A stretch of DNA of 64,000 nucleotides from CAVSRC01 sp963782045 (GTDB lineage: Bacteria; Pseudomonadota; Alphaproteobacteria; Rhizobiales; Kaistiaceae): positions 1 to 64,000 of the forward strand of contig CAWAIR010000016.1 in NCBI GenBank assembly GCA_963782045.1, given 5' to 3'. Below, piece after piece: positions 9,142-16,777 of this stretch. Under the pieces are notes generated by a model. The model was not told where the DNA came from and ran no database searches. It saw only the letters and a list, made by a program, of their open reading frames with translations. A program made the position numbers and the translations under genes. How positions within the stretch are numbered: position 1 is the first letter of the stretch; the number at the start of each line of letters is the position of its first letter.

Positions 9142-10140
9142 TCATTCCACGGTTCCCTTTTCGGAGTGGCCGCCGAACTGGAAGCGCATGGCGGAGAGCA
9201 GCTTGTCGGCGTAGTCGGCATCGCCGCGGGAGGCGAAGCGCTGGTAAAGCGCGGTGCTGAGCACCGGCACCGGCACGCCTTCGTCGATGGCCGCCTTGAT
9301 GGTCCAGCGGCCTTCGCCGGAATCGGAGACGTGACCGCGGAAGGCGGCGAGCGTCGGGTCCTTGCCGAGCGAATCGGCGGTCAGGTCGAGAAGCCACGAG
9401 GCGATGACGCTGCCGTGGCGCCACACCTCGGCGACCGCCGCCAGGTCGAAGTCATAGGCATAGGCTTCGGGGCTGGTGAGCGGCGCGGTCTCGGCGTCGG
9501 CCGCCGTGGCGGTGCGGCCGATATCGGCATTGTGCAGCACGTTGAGGCCCTCGGCATAAGCCGCCATCAGCCCGTACTCGATGCCGTTGTGGACCATCTT
9601 GACGAAATGGCCGGCCCCGTTCGGCCCGCAGTGGAGATAGCCGCGCTCGGCCGTGGTCGCGGCGCCTTCGGCATCGGCGCCGGGGGCGAGCGCAGCAAAG
9701 ATCGGATCGAGCCGCTTCACCACCGCCTCCTCGCCGCCGATCATCTGGCAGAAGCCGCGCGTCAGGCCCCAGACGCCGCCGCTGGTGCCGACATCGACGT
9801 AATGGATGCCGGCCGCTTTGAGCGTCCCGGCACGGGCGATGTCGTGGCGGTAGTAGGAATTGCCGCCGTCGATGAGCACATCGTCCGGCGTGAGATGATC
9901 GGCGAGGCCGGCGATGGCCCGGTCGACCACCGCCGCTGGCAACATCATCCAGATCGCCCGCGGCGGCGTTAGCCGCGACACGAGATCCTCCGGCGAGGCG
10001 GCGCCAACGGCGCCTTCCGCGACGAGCTCGGCCACCGACTGCGGCCGGACGTCGTAGACCACGCAGGCGTGGCCGGCCCGCATGAGCCGCCGGACGATGT
10101 TGGCGCCCATGCGGCCGAGGCCGACGACGGCGATCTGCAT
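9142..10140 (-). CDS. gnd: 6-phosphogluconate dehydrogenase, decarboxylating (short form)
   Basis: 332 residues, matching the short GndA/YqeC-type enzyme rather than the 470-residue form. Converts 6-phosphogluconate to ribulose 5-phosphate and CO2. GLGRMG (residues 7-12) starts the Rossmann fold; DGGNSYYRHD and VGTSGGVWG are conserved substrate segments, and FVKMVHNGIEYG holds the catalytic lysine and the HNGIE motif. First gene of the leftward group gnd-zwf; GGAGA lies about 10 bases before the ATG. Short forms often use NAD, which sequence alone does not settle. Confidence 0.93.
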   Translation of the reverse strand: MQIAVVGLGRMGANIVRRLMRAGHACVVYDVRPQSVAELVAEGAVGAASPEDLVSRLTPPRAIWMMLPAAVVDRAIAGLADHLTPDDVLIDGGNSYYRHDIARAGTLKAAGIHYVDVGTSGGVWGLTRGFCQMIGGEEAVVKRLDPIFAALAPGADAEGAATTAERGYLHCGPNGAGHFVKMVHNGIEYGLMAAYAEGLNVLHNADIGRTATAADAETAPLTSPEAYAYDFDLAAVAEVWRHGSVIASWLLDLTADSLGKDPTLAAFRGHVSDSGEGRWTIKAAIDEGVPVPVLSTALYQRFASRGDADYADKLLSAMRFQFGGHSEKGTVE

Positions 10141-10424
10141 GGCGTAGGGTCTCCGTTTTGGTGGAAGGGAATCGATGAAGGGCAGCCGCTTCCGGACGAT
10201 CTAGAACGGATGACGCGCCGTTCAACCGGAAGGCAGCCGGGGGGCAGCGGAATCGGGCACCGCGTTTCGAAGAAAATTGCGCGATTTCAGCGGGTTACAA
10301 GAATCGGCCCATCCGCCGAGCGCTTGCCTGCCGGCGAAAGCAGCAGCCGGCATGGATTTTCCGGGCTTTCTCCGTATGATCGCCGGCGCAGGGGAATCCG
10401 ATTGCGGCATCGCGAGGGGCCTTA

Positions 10425-11546
10425 TTGACCGCGCACCCGTCGATCACATCCAGCACGCTCGCCGGCCGGCTCATGGTGGTGGCGGGGGGGACCTGGACGA
10501 TAGCGTTCGCGCGCGAGCTGGAGACGATGGTCGCCGGCCTGCCGGCCGCGTCCGGAGAAATCGATCTCGCAGCGGTCGAGCGGCTCGACACCTTCGGCGC
10601 GTGGCTCCTGGAAGACATGATGCGCCAGGCGCGCGAACGTGGCGACGCACTGGAGCTTGCCGTCGTTCCCGACCGCTTCCGCGGCCTCCTTGACGAGGTG
10701 AGCGAGGCCAACCGCGAACTGCCGCCGCCGCCCCGCGAGCGCGGCGGCGTGGTCACCTTCGTCGAGCTGATCGGCGAGGGGATCTTCATGGGCATCCGCG
10801 AAATGGTGGAACTCACCGGCATGCTCGGTGCGGTAACGGCGGCGGCCGCCAACGCGATCGTGCGTCCGCGCTTCTCGCGGGTCACCTCCATCACCCATCA
10901 TCTCGACCGGGTCGGCTGGCAGGCGATCGGCATCATCGTGCTGATGACCTTCCTGGTCGGCTGCATCATCTCGCAGCAGGGCATCTACAATTTCCGTCGC
11001 TTCGGCGCCGAGGACTACGTCGTCAACCTGCTCGGCATCCTGGTGCTGCGCGAAATCGGCGTGCTGCTGGTGACCATCATGGTGGCCGGCCGCTCGGGCA
11101 GCTCCTACACGGCCGAACTCGGCTCGATGAAGATGCGTGAAGAGATTGACGCCCTGCGCACGATGGGCGTCGATCCCGCCGATGTGCTGGTGCTGCCGCG
11201 GGTGGCGGCGCTGGTCATCGCCATGCCGGTCCTCACCTTCCTCGGCTCGATGGCGGCGCTGGTCGGCGGCGGCCTGGTCGCCTGGTTCTATGGCGGCATG
11301 AGCCCGGAGATCTTCATCTTCAGGCTGCGCGAGGCGGTCTCGGTCCATGATTTTCTCGTCGGCATGATCAAGGCGCCGGCGATGGCGATGGTGGTGGGCG
11401 TCATTGCCTGCACCGAAGGCATGCGGGTCGAGGGCAGCGCCGAGTCGCTCGGCCGCAAGACCACCACCTCGGTGGTCAAGTCGATTTTCACGGTGATCGT
11501 GCTCGACGGTCTGTTCGCCATGTTCTTCGCCGCGATCGGATGGTGA
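10425..11546 (+). CDS. mlaE: MlaE-family lipid ABC permease with N-terminal STAS-like domain
   Basis: 373 residues. Residues about 1-95 form a STAS-like domain (IDLAAVERLDTFGAWLLEDM), as in many alphaproteobacterial MlaE proteins. From about 110 the permease begins, with the MlaE/YrbE core GILVLREIGVLLVTIMVAGRSG, ELGSMKMREEIDALRTMGVDP and a GRKTTTSVVKSIF tail. It forms the membrane part of an ABC machine moving phospholipids between inner and outer membrane. The start is a TTG at 10425 after GAGGGGC; the next ATG, at 10473, would cut into the STAS domain. First gene of mlaE-mlaF-mlaD, 4 bases from mlaF. It is divergent from gnd with 284 bases between; I see no clear operator there. Confidence 0.9.
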   Translation: MTAHPSITSSTLAGRLMVVAGGTWTIAFARELETMVAGLPAASGEIDLAAVERLDTFGAWLLEDMMRQARERGDALELAVVPDRFRGLLDEVSEANRELPPPPRERGGVVTFVELIGEGIFMGIREMVELTGMLGAVTAAAANAIVRPRFSRVTSITHHLDRVGWQAIGIIVLMTFLVGCIISQQGIYNFRRFGAEDYVVNLLGILVLREIGVLLVTIMVAGRSGSSYTAELGSMKMREEIDALRTMGVDPADVLVLPRVAALVIAMPVLTFLGSMAALVGGGLVAWFYGGMSPEIFIFRLREAVSVHDFLVGMIKAPAMAMVVGVIACTEGMRVEGSAESLGRKTTTSVVKSIFTVIVLDGLFAMFFAAIGW

Positions 11547-11550
11547 GACG

Positions 11551-12342
11551 ATGAGCCGGGCGATCAGCGACGACGCCATCATCTCGGTCAGCAACCTGGT
11601 TGCCGGCTTCGGCGGGCAGATCGTGCTCAACGGGCTCGATCTCGACGTGCGCGCCGGCGAGATCCTCGGCGTGGTCGGCGGCTCGGGTGCCGGCAAGTCG
11701 GTGCTGCTGCGCTCGATCATCGGGCTCAACCGCAAGCGCTCGGGCAAGATTCGCGTGCTCGACGTGGATGCCGACGAAGCCAGCTATGGCGACTGGCGCT
11801 CGGTCGAGCGGCGCTGGGGCGTGCTCTTCCAGGGCGGCGCGCTGTTCTCCTCGCTGACGGCGCGGGAGAACATCCAGTTCCCCATGCGCCAGTTCCTCGA
11901 CCTGCCCGACAGGCTGATGGACGACCTTGCCATGGTGAAGCTGGAGCTGGTCGGACTCAGCCCCAACGACGCCGACAAGCTGCCGTCCGAGCTCTCCGGC
12001 GGCATGACCAAGCGCGTGGCGCTGGCGCGGGCCCTGGCGCTCGATCCGGAGATCGTCTTCCTCGACGAGCCGACCTCCGGTCTCGACCCGATCGCCGCCG
12101 GTGCCTTCGACGTGCTCATCCGCACGCTGCAGCACACGCTCGGCATCACCGTCTTCATGGTCACCCACGACCTCGACAGCCTCAACACCGCCTGCGACCG
12201 GGTGGCGGCGCTGGCCGACGGCAAGATCGTGGCGGAAGGGCCGATGGAGACGCTGCTCAAATCCGATCACCCCTGGGTCAGGGCCTATTTCAGCGGCAGA
12301 CGCAAGCGCTCGAACGGGCGCGGCGCCGGCACCAACCCATAG
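11551..12342 (+). CDS. mlaF: MlaF-family ABC ATPase
   Basis: 263 residues, the ATPase partner of MlaE. Walker A GGSGAGKS, Q-loop FQGGALF, signature LSGGM, Walker B IVFLDEP followed by TSGLDP, and the switch histidine in VTHD are all present. GGMTKRVALARAL and the Phe-rich Q-loop are typical of the MlaF subfamily. A short basic C-terminal tail follows. It starts 4 bases after mlaE, so translation is probably coupled. Confidence 0.93.
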   Translation: MSRAISDDAIISVSNLVAGFGGQIVLNGLDLDVRAGEILGVVGGSGAGKSVLLRSIIGLNRKRSGKIRVLDVDADEASYGDWRSVERRWGVLFQGGALFSSLTARENIQFPMRQFLDLPDRLMDDLAMVKLELVGLSPNDADKLPSELSGGMTKRVALARALALDPEIVFLDEPTSGLDPIAAGAFDVLIRTLQHTLGITVFMVTHDLDSLNTACDRVAALADGKIVAEGPMETLLKSDHPWVRAYFSGRRKRSNGRGAGTNP

Positions 12343-12356
12343 ACGGACGGTAAGCC

Positions 12357-13658
12357 ATGGAAATCCGCGCTCGCTACTTTGTCGTCGGCTTGTTCGTTCT
12401 GGTCGTGGCCGCCGCGGTCGTTGGCTTCATCTACTGGCTCTACAACACCGGCGGCCTGATCCAGCGCACGGCTTATCGCGTCAGCTTCAACGGCTCGGTC
12501 TCCGGCCTGGCGCCGGGCTCGCCGGTGCTGTTCAACGGCCTGCAGGTCGGCGAGGTGAGCGGCCTGTCGCTGTCGGCGGACGACCCCGGCCTGGTGATCG
12601 CACGCATCTCCATCGACGCGCGCACGCCGGTGCGCGACGACACCCATGTCGGCATGGATTTCCGCGGCCTGACCGGCACCGCGACGATCGCGCTTACCGG
12701 CGGCTCGCCCGCGGCGCCGCCGCCGACCAGCGAAGACGGCCAGCCGCCGCTCTTGGTCGCCGACCCGAAGTCGATGCAGGACATGGGTACGGCGGCGCGC
12801 GAGGCGCTGGGCCGGCTCAACGACATCCTGGCGGACAACGCCGAGCCGGTGAAGGACGCCATCGCCAACATCGATACCTTCTCGCAGGCGCTGGCCAAGA
12901 ACTCCGACAAGGTCGACACCATTCTCGCCGGCCTGGAAAAGTTCGTCGGCGGTGGCAACAAGCCGGAGACGGTGAGCTACGAACTGACCGCGCCGACCGA
13001 TTTCGCAAGCGACGTCGCGCTGCCGACCAGCCAGCTCACCATCCCGCCGCCGACGGCGATCGTGGCGCTCGATACCCAGCGCATCATGCTGAGGAGCGCT
13101 GAGGGGCTGGTGCCCGCCTTCGACAATTTCCGCTTCGCCGACAGCATTCCGCTCCTCGTGCAGTCGCGGCTGATCCAGGGCTTCCAGAACGCGGGCGATA
13201 CGCTGGTGGGCAGCGACGCCAGCGGCATCAACGGCGACTACCAGCTCCTGGTCAACGTCCGCAAGTTCCAGATGTCGACGGTCGGCAAGGCGACGGCCGA
13301 GGTGGCGCTGATGGCCCAGCTCGTCGATAGCGGCGGGTCGGTGGTCGATGCCAAGCTGTTCGAAGACAGCGAGCCGGTCAGCGACATCACCAAGCCGGAG
13401 GTGATCGCCGCCGGCATCGACGCGGCCTTCGGCAAGGTGGCGACGGCGCTCATCACGTGGTCGCTGACCACGATCAGCGACGCGGAGGGCAGCAGCCCCA
13501 ACGCCGGCGATCAGACGGACGGCAACCAGAAGAGCGACCAGGCGCCGTCGATGCAGACGCCGGAGCCCGGACCGCCGGCCGATGCAACCGCGGCGCCGTC
13601 CGCCGGCAAGCCGGCGGCGGCCAAGCCGGCGCCCGCTACCCCGGCCAAGGCGAAGTGA
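12357..13658 (+). CDS. mlaD: MCE/MlaD-family protein fused to an ABC auxiliary (PqiC-like) domain
   Basis: 433 residues. One N-terminal membrane helix (residues about 7-28) precedes an MCE domain (about 40-120; YRVSFNGSVSGLAPGSPVLFNGLQVGEV), which binds lipid in the periplasm. A helical linker (DMGTAAREALGRLNDIL to VGGG) follows. Residues about 205-375 resemble the ABC-type transport auxiliary lipoprotein domain: YELTAP, PTSQLTIPPPTAIVALDTQRIMLR, FRFADSIPLLVQSRLIQGFQ, YQLLVNVRKFQM. In most Mla-like operons that domain is a separate lipoprotein; here it lacks a lipobox and is joined to the MCE protein. The last about 60 residues are Ala/Pro/Lys-rich and disordered. Third gene of the operon, 14 bases after mlaF. 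Confidence 0.88.
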   Translation: MEIRARYFVVGLFVLVVAAAVVGFIYWLYNTGGLIQRTAYRVSFNGSVSGLAPGSPVLFNGLQVGEVSGLSLSADDPGLVIARISIDARTPVRDDTHVGMDFRGLTGTATIALTGGSPAAPPPTSEDGQPPLLVADPKSMQDMGTAAREALGRLNDILADNAEPVKDAIANIDTFSQALAKNSDKVDTILAGLEKFVGGGNKPETVSYELTAPTDFASDVALPTSQLTIPPPTAIVALDTQRIMLRSAEGLVPAFDNFRFADSIPLLVQSRLIQGFQNAGDTLVGSDASGINGDYQLLVNVRKFQMSTVGKATAEVALMAQLVDSGGSVVDAKLFEDSEPVSDITKPEVIAAGIDAAFGKVATALITWSLTTISDAEGSSPNAGDQTDGNQKSDQAPSMQTPEPGPPADATAAPSAGKPAAAKPAPATPAKAK

Positions 13659-13675
13659 CGTAGGCGGGGCCGCCC

Positions 13676-14284
13676 TCAGTCGTGCGGCGCGGTGGCGGCC
13701 ATCGACGGCCGCTCGGCGAAGCCGGCGAACCATGCCGCCAGTTCGGGCCGGCCATCGCGCCAGCCGAGATCGGCGAAACGGAAGTCCAGATAGCCGAGCG
13801 CGCAGGCGATGGCGATGGTGCCGATGTCGACGCGCCCGGCGAAGCCGGCGGCATCGCGCTGCATGCGCTCGAGGCTCTTGATCACCTTGTCGTGCTGGCC
13901 GTCGCGCCACGTCGGCCACATCTTCTCCGGCGGCCGCAATGAGGTCTCGTAGCGCTCCAGCACGGCCGCATCCAGCATGCCGTCGGCGAGCGCCTGCCCG
14001 GTGAGCGCCCGCCAGCGGGCGGGTCCCGGCGCCGGGAAGAGTTTGCCGCCGGCCAGCCCGTCGAGATATTCCGAGATCACCCGGCTGTCGTAGAGCACCA
14101 TGCCGTCGTCGGTGATGAGCGTGGGCACCTTGCCGAGCGGGTTGTCGGCGATGACGGGAGAGGTGCGCACGACCGGGCTCACCTTGCCCGGCACCGTCTC
14201 GATCCGGTCTTCGAGGCCGAGTTCGATGGCCGCGACCATGACCTTGCGGACGTAGGGCGAGGTGGTGGTGTGATGCAGCTTCAT
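13676..14284 (-). CDS. Glutathione S-transferase family protein
   Basis: 202 residues. N-terminal thioredoxin-like domain: MKLHHTTTSPYVRKVMVAA, with Ser-Pro-Tyr where catalytic Ser/Cys residues sit in beta-type GSTs; NPLGKVPTLI contains the cis-proline, and LYDSRVISEYLD the glutathione gamma-glutamyl contact. The C-terminal helical domain contains DIGTIAIACALGYLDFRF. GGGGAGG lies just before the ATG. It converges on the mla operon with 17 bases between the stops. Substrate not predictable. Confidence 0.88.
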   Translation of the reverse strand: MKLHHTTTSPYVRKVMVAAIELGLEDRIETVPGKVSPVVRTSPVIADNPLGKVPTLITDDGMVLYDSRVISEYLDGLAGGKLFPAPGPARWRALTGQALADGMLDAAVLERYETSLRPPEKMWPTWRDGQHDKVIKSLERMQRDAAGFAGRVDIGTIAIACALGYLDFRFADLGWRDGRPELAAWFAGFAERPSMAATAPHD

Positions 14285-14458
14285 GGGCGCCTCCCCGGCG
14301 GTTCATGGGTCGGGGCAAGCTCTTAGGACGGTACGCAGGGACCGGCAAGGCGGTATTGGCGATTTGTCCGACTGGCGGCCGTGACGCGAAGGCGGCCGCT
14401 TGCCGGTGCCGTGCCTTCGTTTAAGCTGCCGCGCTCAACCGGGGCGGGAAGACACCAG

Positions 14459-15087
14459 ATGTTCGATGTACGCACTGAACGGGAGAAGCTGCTGGCCGGG
14501 GACTGGTATCTCGGACCCGATCCCGAGCTCAACGACTTCCAGGACGCGGCTCGCCTGCGGCTGCGCGCCTTCAACGATACGCCGCGCAGCGATCCGGGGC
14601 GCGCATCGCCGCGCTCAGTGCGCTTCTCGGCAAGCCGTGCGCGTGCTGGGTCGAATTGCCGTTCACCTGTGAATTCGGTATCAACATCACCCTTGGCCAT
14701 ATGGTCTTCGTCAACGTCAACTGCACCTTCCTCGACTCAGGCCCCATCGTCATCGGCGAGCGCACGGCGGTCGGGCCATGCGTCCAGTTGCTGACCCCCA
14801 CGCATCCGCTCGATCCCGTCGATCGCATCATTCCGGCGGATGGGTCGCCGGGGCACCGCGCCGTCAGCCGCGCTCTCCCGGTCACCATCGGCAGCGATTG
14901 CTGGCTCGGCGCCGGTGTCATCGTCATGCCGGGCGTGACCATTGGTGACGGCACGGTGGTTGGGGCCGGGAGCGTGGTCACCAAGTCGCTGCCGCCTCAT
15001 GTCGTGGCGGTCGGCAATCCGGCCCGCGTCGTGCGCCAGCTCGACCCTGCCCGTTGCCGCTTTGGGGATGCGGCCGGAAGGCGCTAG
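14459..15087 (+). pseudogene. Sugar O-acetyltransferase (Maa/NodL type), frameshifted
   Basis: The N-terminal part, from the ATG at 14459, reads TEREKLLAGDWYLGPDPEL...LRLRAFNDTP, the Mac domain of maltose/galactoside acetyltransferases. After about residue 45 the match jumps to another frame, which reads ARIAALSALLGKPC, LPFTCEFGINITLGH and the left-handed beta-helix with THPLDPVDR, GAGVIVMPGVTIGDG and VVAVGNPARVVR, to a stop at 15087. A single missing base in the run GGGG at 14596-14599 explains it: a fifth G restores one open frame across the gene. The catalytic histidine (THPLD) is kept. It is either a recent pseudogene or a homopolymer sequencing error. Confidence 0.88.
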
Positions 15088-15120
15088 AGTGGCGGTCTGG
15101 GGAGAGCACGGAAAACACCC

Positions 15121-16131
15121 ATGTCGCAGAGTATCGTCAGCCGCGAAAGCGCGGAAATCCACCGTCTCCGTAACGCGCCCGACCAGCCGTACAATCCCGG
15201 CATCGCCTTCGATGCGGAGCCGGTGGCAGGCGTGCGCGTCAATCTCTCGGCGGTGGAACGCCGGGCGGCGACGCTGCCCAAGCGGCGGACGGTCAAGAAG
15301 GCGTATCAGGCCGCCTGGCTGGTCAAGGCGCTGCAATGCATCGACCTGACCACGCTCAACGGCGACGACACCGAGGGTCGGGTGCGCCGGCTCTGCGCCA
15401 AGGCGCGCCATCCGCTCCGCCCCGACATCCAGGAGGCGCTGGGCCTCGCCGACCGGCGGATCGCCACCGGCGCCGTCTGCGTCTATCACCGCTTCGTCGC
15501 CACCGCCAAGCAGGCTCTGGAGGGCTCCGGCATCCCGGTCGCCGCCGTCTCGACGGCGTTCCCGGCGGGCCTGGCGCCCTTCGAGACACGCCTTGCCGAG
15601 ATCAAGGCGTCGGTCGCCGACGGCGCCGACGAGATCGACATCGTCATCACCCGCGAGCACGTGCTCAAGGGCAACTGGCAGGCGCTCTACGACGAGGTGA
15701 AGGCCTTCAAGGAGGCCTGCGGGGGAGCGCACATGAAGGCGATCCTCGGCACTGGCGACATCAGGACGCTCAGGAACGTCGGCCGCGCCTCGCTGGTGGC
15801 GATGATGGCCGGCACCGACTTCATCAAGACGTCGACCGGCAAGGAGGGGGTCAACGCGACGCTGCCGGTGGCGCTCATCATGGTGCGCGCCATCCGCGCC
15901 TATCGCGAGATGACCGGCAATATCGTCGGCTTCAAGCCGGCCGGCGGCATCTCCACCGCCAAGGACGCCATGAGCTTCCAGTTCGTGATGAAGGAGGAGC
16001 TCGGCAACATGTGGCTGGAGCCGGGCCTGTTCCGCATCGGCGCCTCGTCGCTGCTCTCCGATATCGAGCGCCAGCTCGAATATTACGTCACCGGCCGCTA
16101 CGCCTCCTATGAGCACCACGCGCTGGCGTGA
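15121..16131 (+). CDS. deoC: Deoxyribose-phosphate aldolase
   Basis: 336 residues, the long form of DeoC. It cleaves 2-deoxyribose 5-phosphate to glyceraldehyde 3-phosphate and acetaldehyde. Family marks: IDLTTLNGDDT near the start of the barrel, AVSTAFPAG, GADEIDIVI, MKAILGTGDI, then DFIKTSTGK with the Schiff-base lysine and GFKPAGGIST with the second active-site lysine. The ATG lies 33 bases after the acetyltransferase relic. The neighbouring ALDH16-type gene fits as the enzyme that oxidises the acetaldehyde; the two are now split by a toxin-antitoxin module. Confidence 0.95.
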   Translation: MSQSIVSRESAEIHRLRNAPDQPYNPGIAFDAEPVAGVRVNLSAVERRAATLPKRRTVKKAYQAAWLVKALQCIDLTTLNGDDTEGRVRRLCAKARHPLRPDIQEALGLADRRIATGAVCVYHRFVATAKQALEGSGIPVAAVSTAFPAGLAPFETRLAEIKASVADGADEIDIVITREHVLKGNWQALYDEVKAFKEACGGAHMKAILGTGDIRTLRNVGRASLVAMMAGTDFIKTSTGKEGVNATLPVALIMVRAIRAYREMTGNIVGFKPAGGISTAKDAMSFQFVMKEELGNMWLEPGLFRIGASSLLSDIERQLEYYVTGRYASYEHHALA

Positions 16132-16171
16132 GGGTGGCGATGCGTCCGGCCTGGCGCCGGCTTCGGAGTGA

Positions 16172-16441
16172 CTAGCGATAATGGAATCGGCAGGCGGCAA
16201 TCTCCAGCGACTGGCTGTCAGCGGCGCCGGCGACGCGATAGACCAGCCGGTGTTCGCGGGTGATCCGCCGGGACCACCAGCCCTTCAGATTGCCGACAAG
16301 CGGTTCGGGCTTGCCGATCCCGGTGAAAGGAGTGCGCAGCGTGTCCCTGATCAGTTCATTGACGCGCGACAGGACCGCGGGATCATGCTCCTGCCAATGC
16401 AGATAGTCGGCCCAGGCTCCGGACGTGGAGGTGAGCTTCAA
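16172..16441 (-). CDS. yoeB: YoeB-family mRNA interferase toxin
   Basis: 89 residues, aligning end to end with the Txe/YoeB family: W-x-DYLHWQ, GIGKPEPL, WSRRITREHRLVYRV and the C-terminal CRFHY. The glutamate in KPEPL, the arginine in SRR and the terminal His-Tyr pair correspond to the catalytic residues known from E. coli YoeB, so the toxin looks active. The frame opens with TTG at 16441, which overlaps the TGA of the antitoxin gene (TTGA), so the toxin is probably translated by coupling from the antitoxin. It lies opposite to deoC and the aldehyde dehydrogenase. Confidence 0.92.
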   Translation of the reverse strand: MKLTSTSGAWADYLHWQEHDPAVLSRVNELIRDTLRTPFTGIGKPEPLVGNLKGWWSRRITREHRLVYRVAGAADSQSLEIAACRFHYR

Positions 16442-16692
16442 GGCTCGATCAGCTTGCGCTCGGTGGCGCTGCCCGCTTCCGCTTCCGCGATCGACCTCAG
16501 AAGGTGCTCGGCATTGGCAGGGGTGGAGAGAAGGTGAAGCGTCTCGCGCAGGCCCTCGAACTCGGCCAGGGGCATGACAACAACCGGCTCATGGTTCTGG
16601 CGCGTAACCACCAGTTCGGCGCGATCGGCCTCGACCTGATCGAAGTGTTTCGCCATGTTGGCGCGCAATTCGGTGAACGTGATGTGGCTCAT
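16438..16692 (-). CDS. yefM: YefM/Phd-family antitoxin
   Basis: 84 residues. Starts MSHITFTELRANMAKHFDQV, the DNA-binding Phd/YefM fold; then ITRQNxE-like VVTRQNHEPVVVMPLAEFEGL and the toxin-binding tail LLSTPANAEHLLRSIAEAEAG, as in E. coli YefM. It neutralises YoeB and represses its own operon. The ATG at 16692 is chosen as it matches the family start; the open frame extends 111 bases further upstream without support. It precedes the toxin gene with a 4-base overlap. Confidence 0.93.
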   Translation of the reverse strand: MSHITFTELRANMAKHFDQVEADRAELVVTRQNHEPVVVMPLAEFEGLRETLHLLSTPANAEHLLRSIAEAEAGSATERKLIEP

Positions 16693-16722
16693 GAATTCGT
16701 GTGTCTGATTGGTTGTCTTTGG

Positions 16723-16740
16723 TGTACATATATACGTACA
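16723..16740 (-). promoter_or_regulatory. Candidate YefM operator
   Basis: TGTACATATATACGTACA is an 18-bp inverted repeat with one mismatched pair, centred about 40 bp upstream of the antitoxin start in an AT-rich stretch. E. coli YefM binds palindromes with a TGTACA core, and that core is present at 16723-16728. It also lies 38 bp upstream of the aldehyde dehydrogenase start on the other strand, so a bound YefM complex could affect both directions (inference). Confidence 0.65.
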
Positions 16741-16777
16741 TATTTGAGCAAGAGCAAGCCTGACGGAGGAGATGCCA

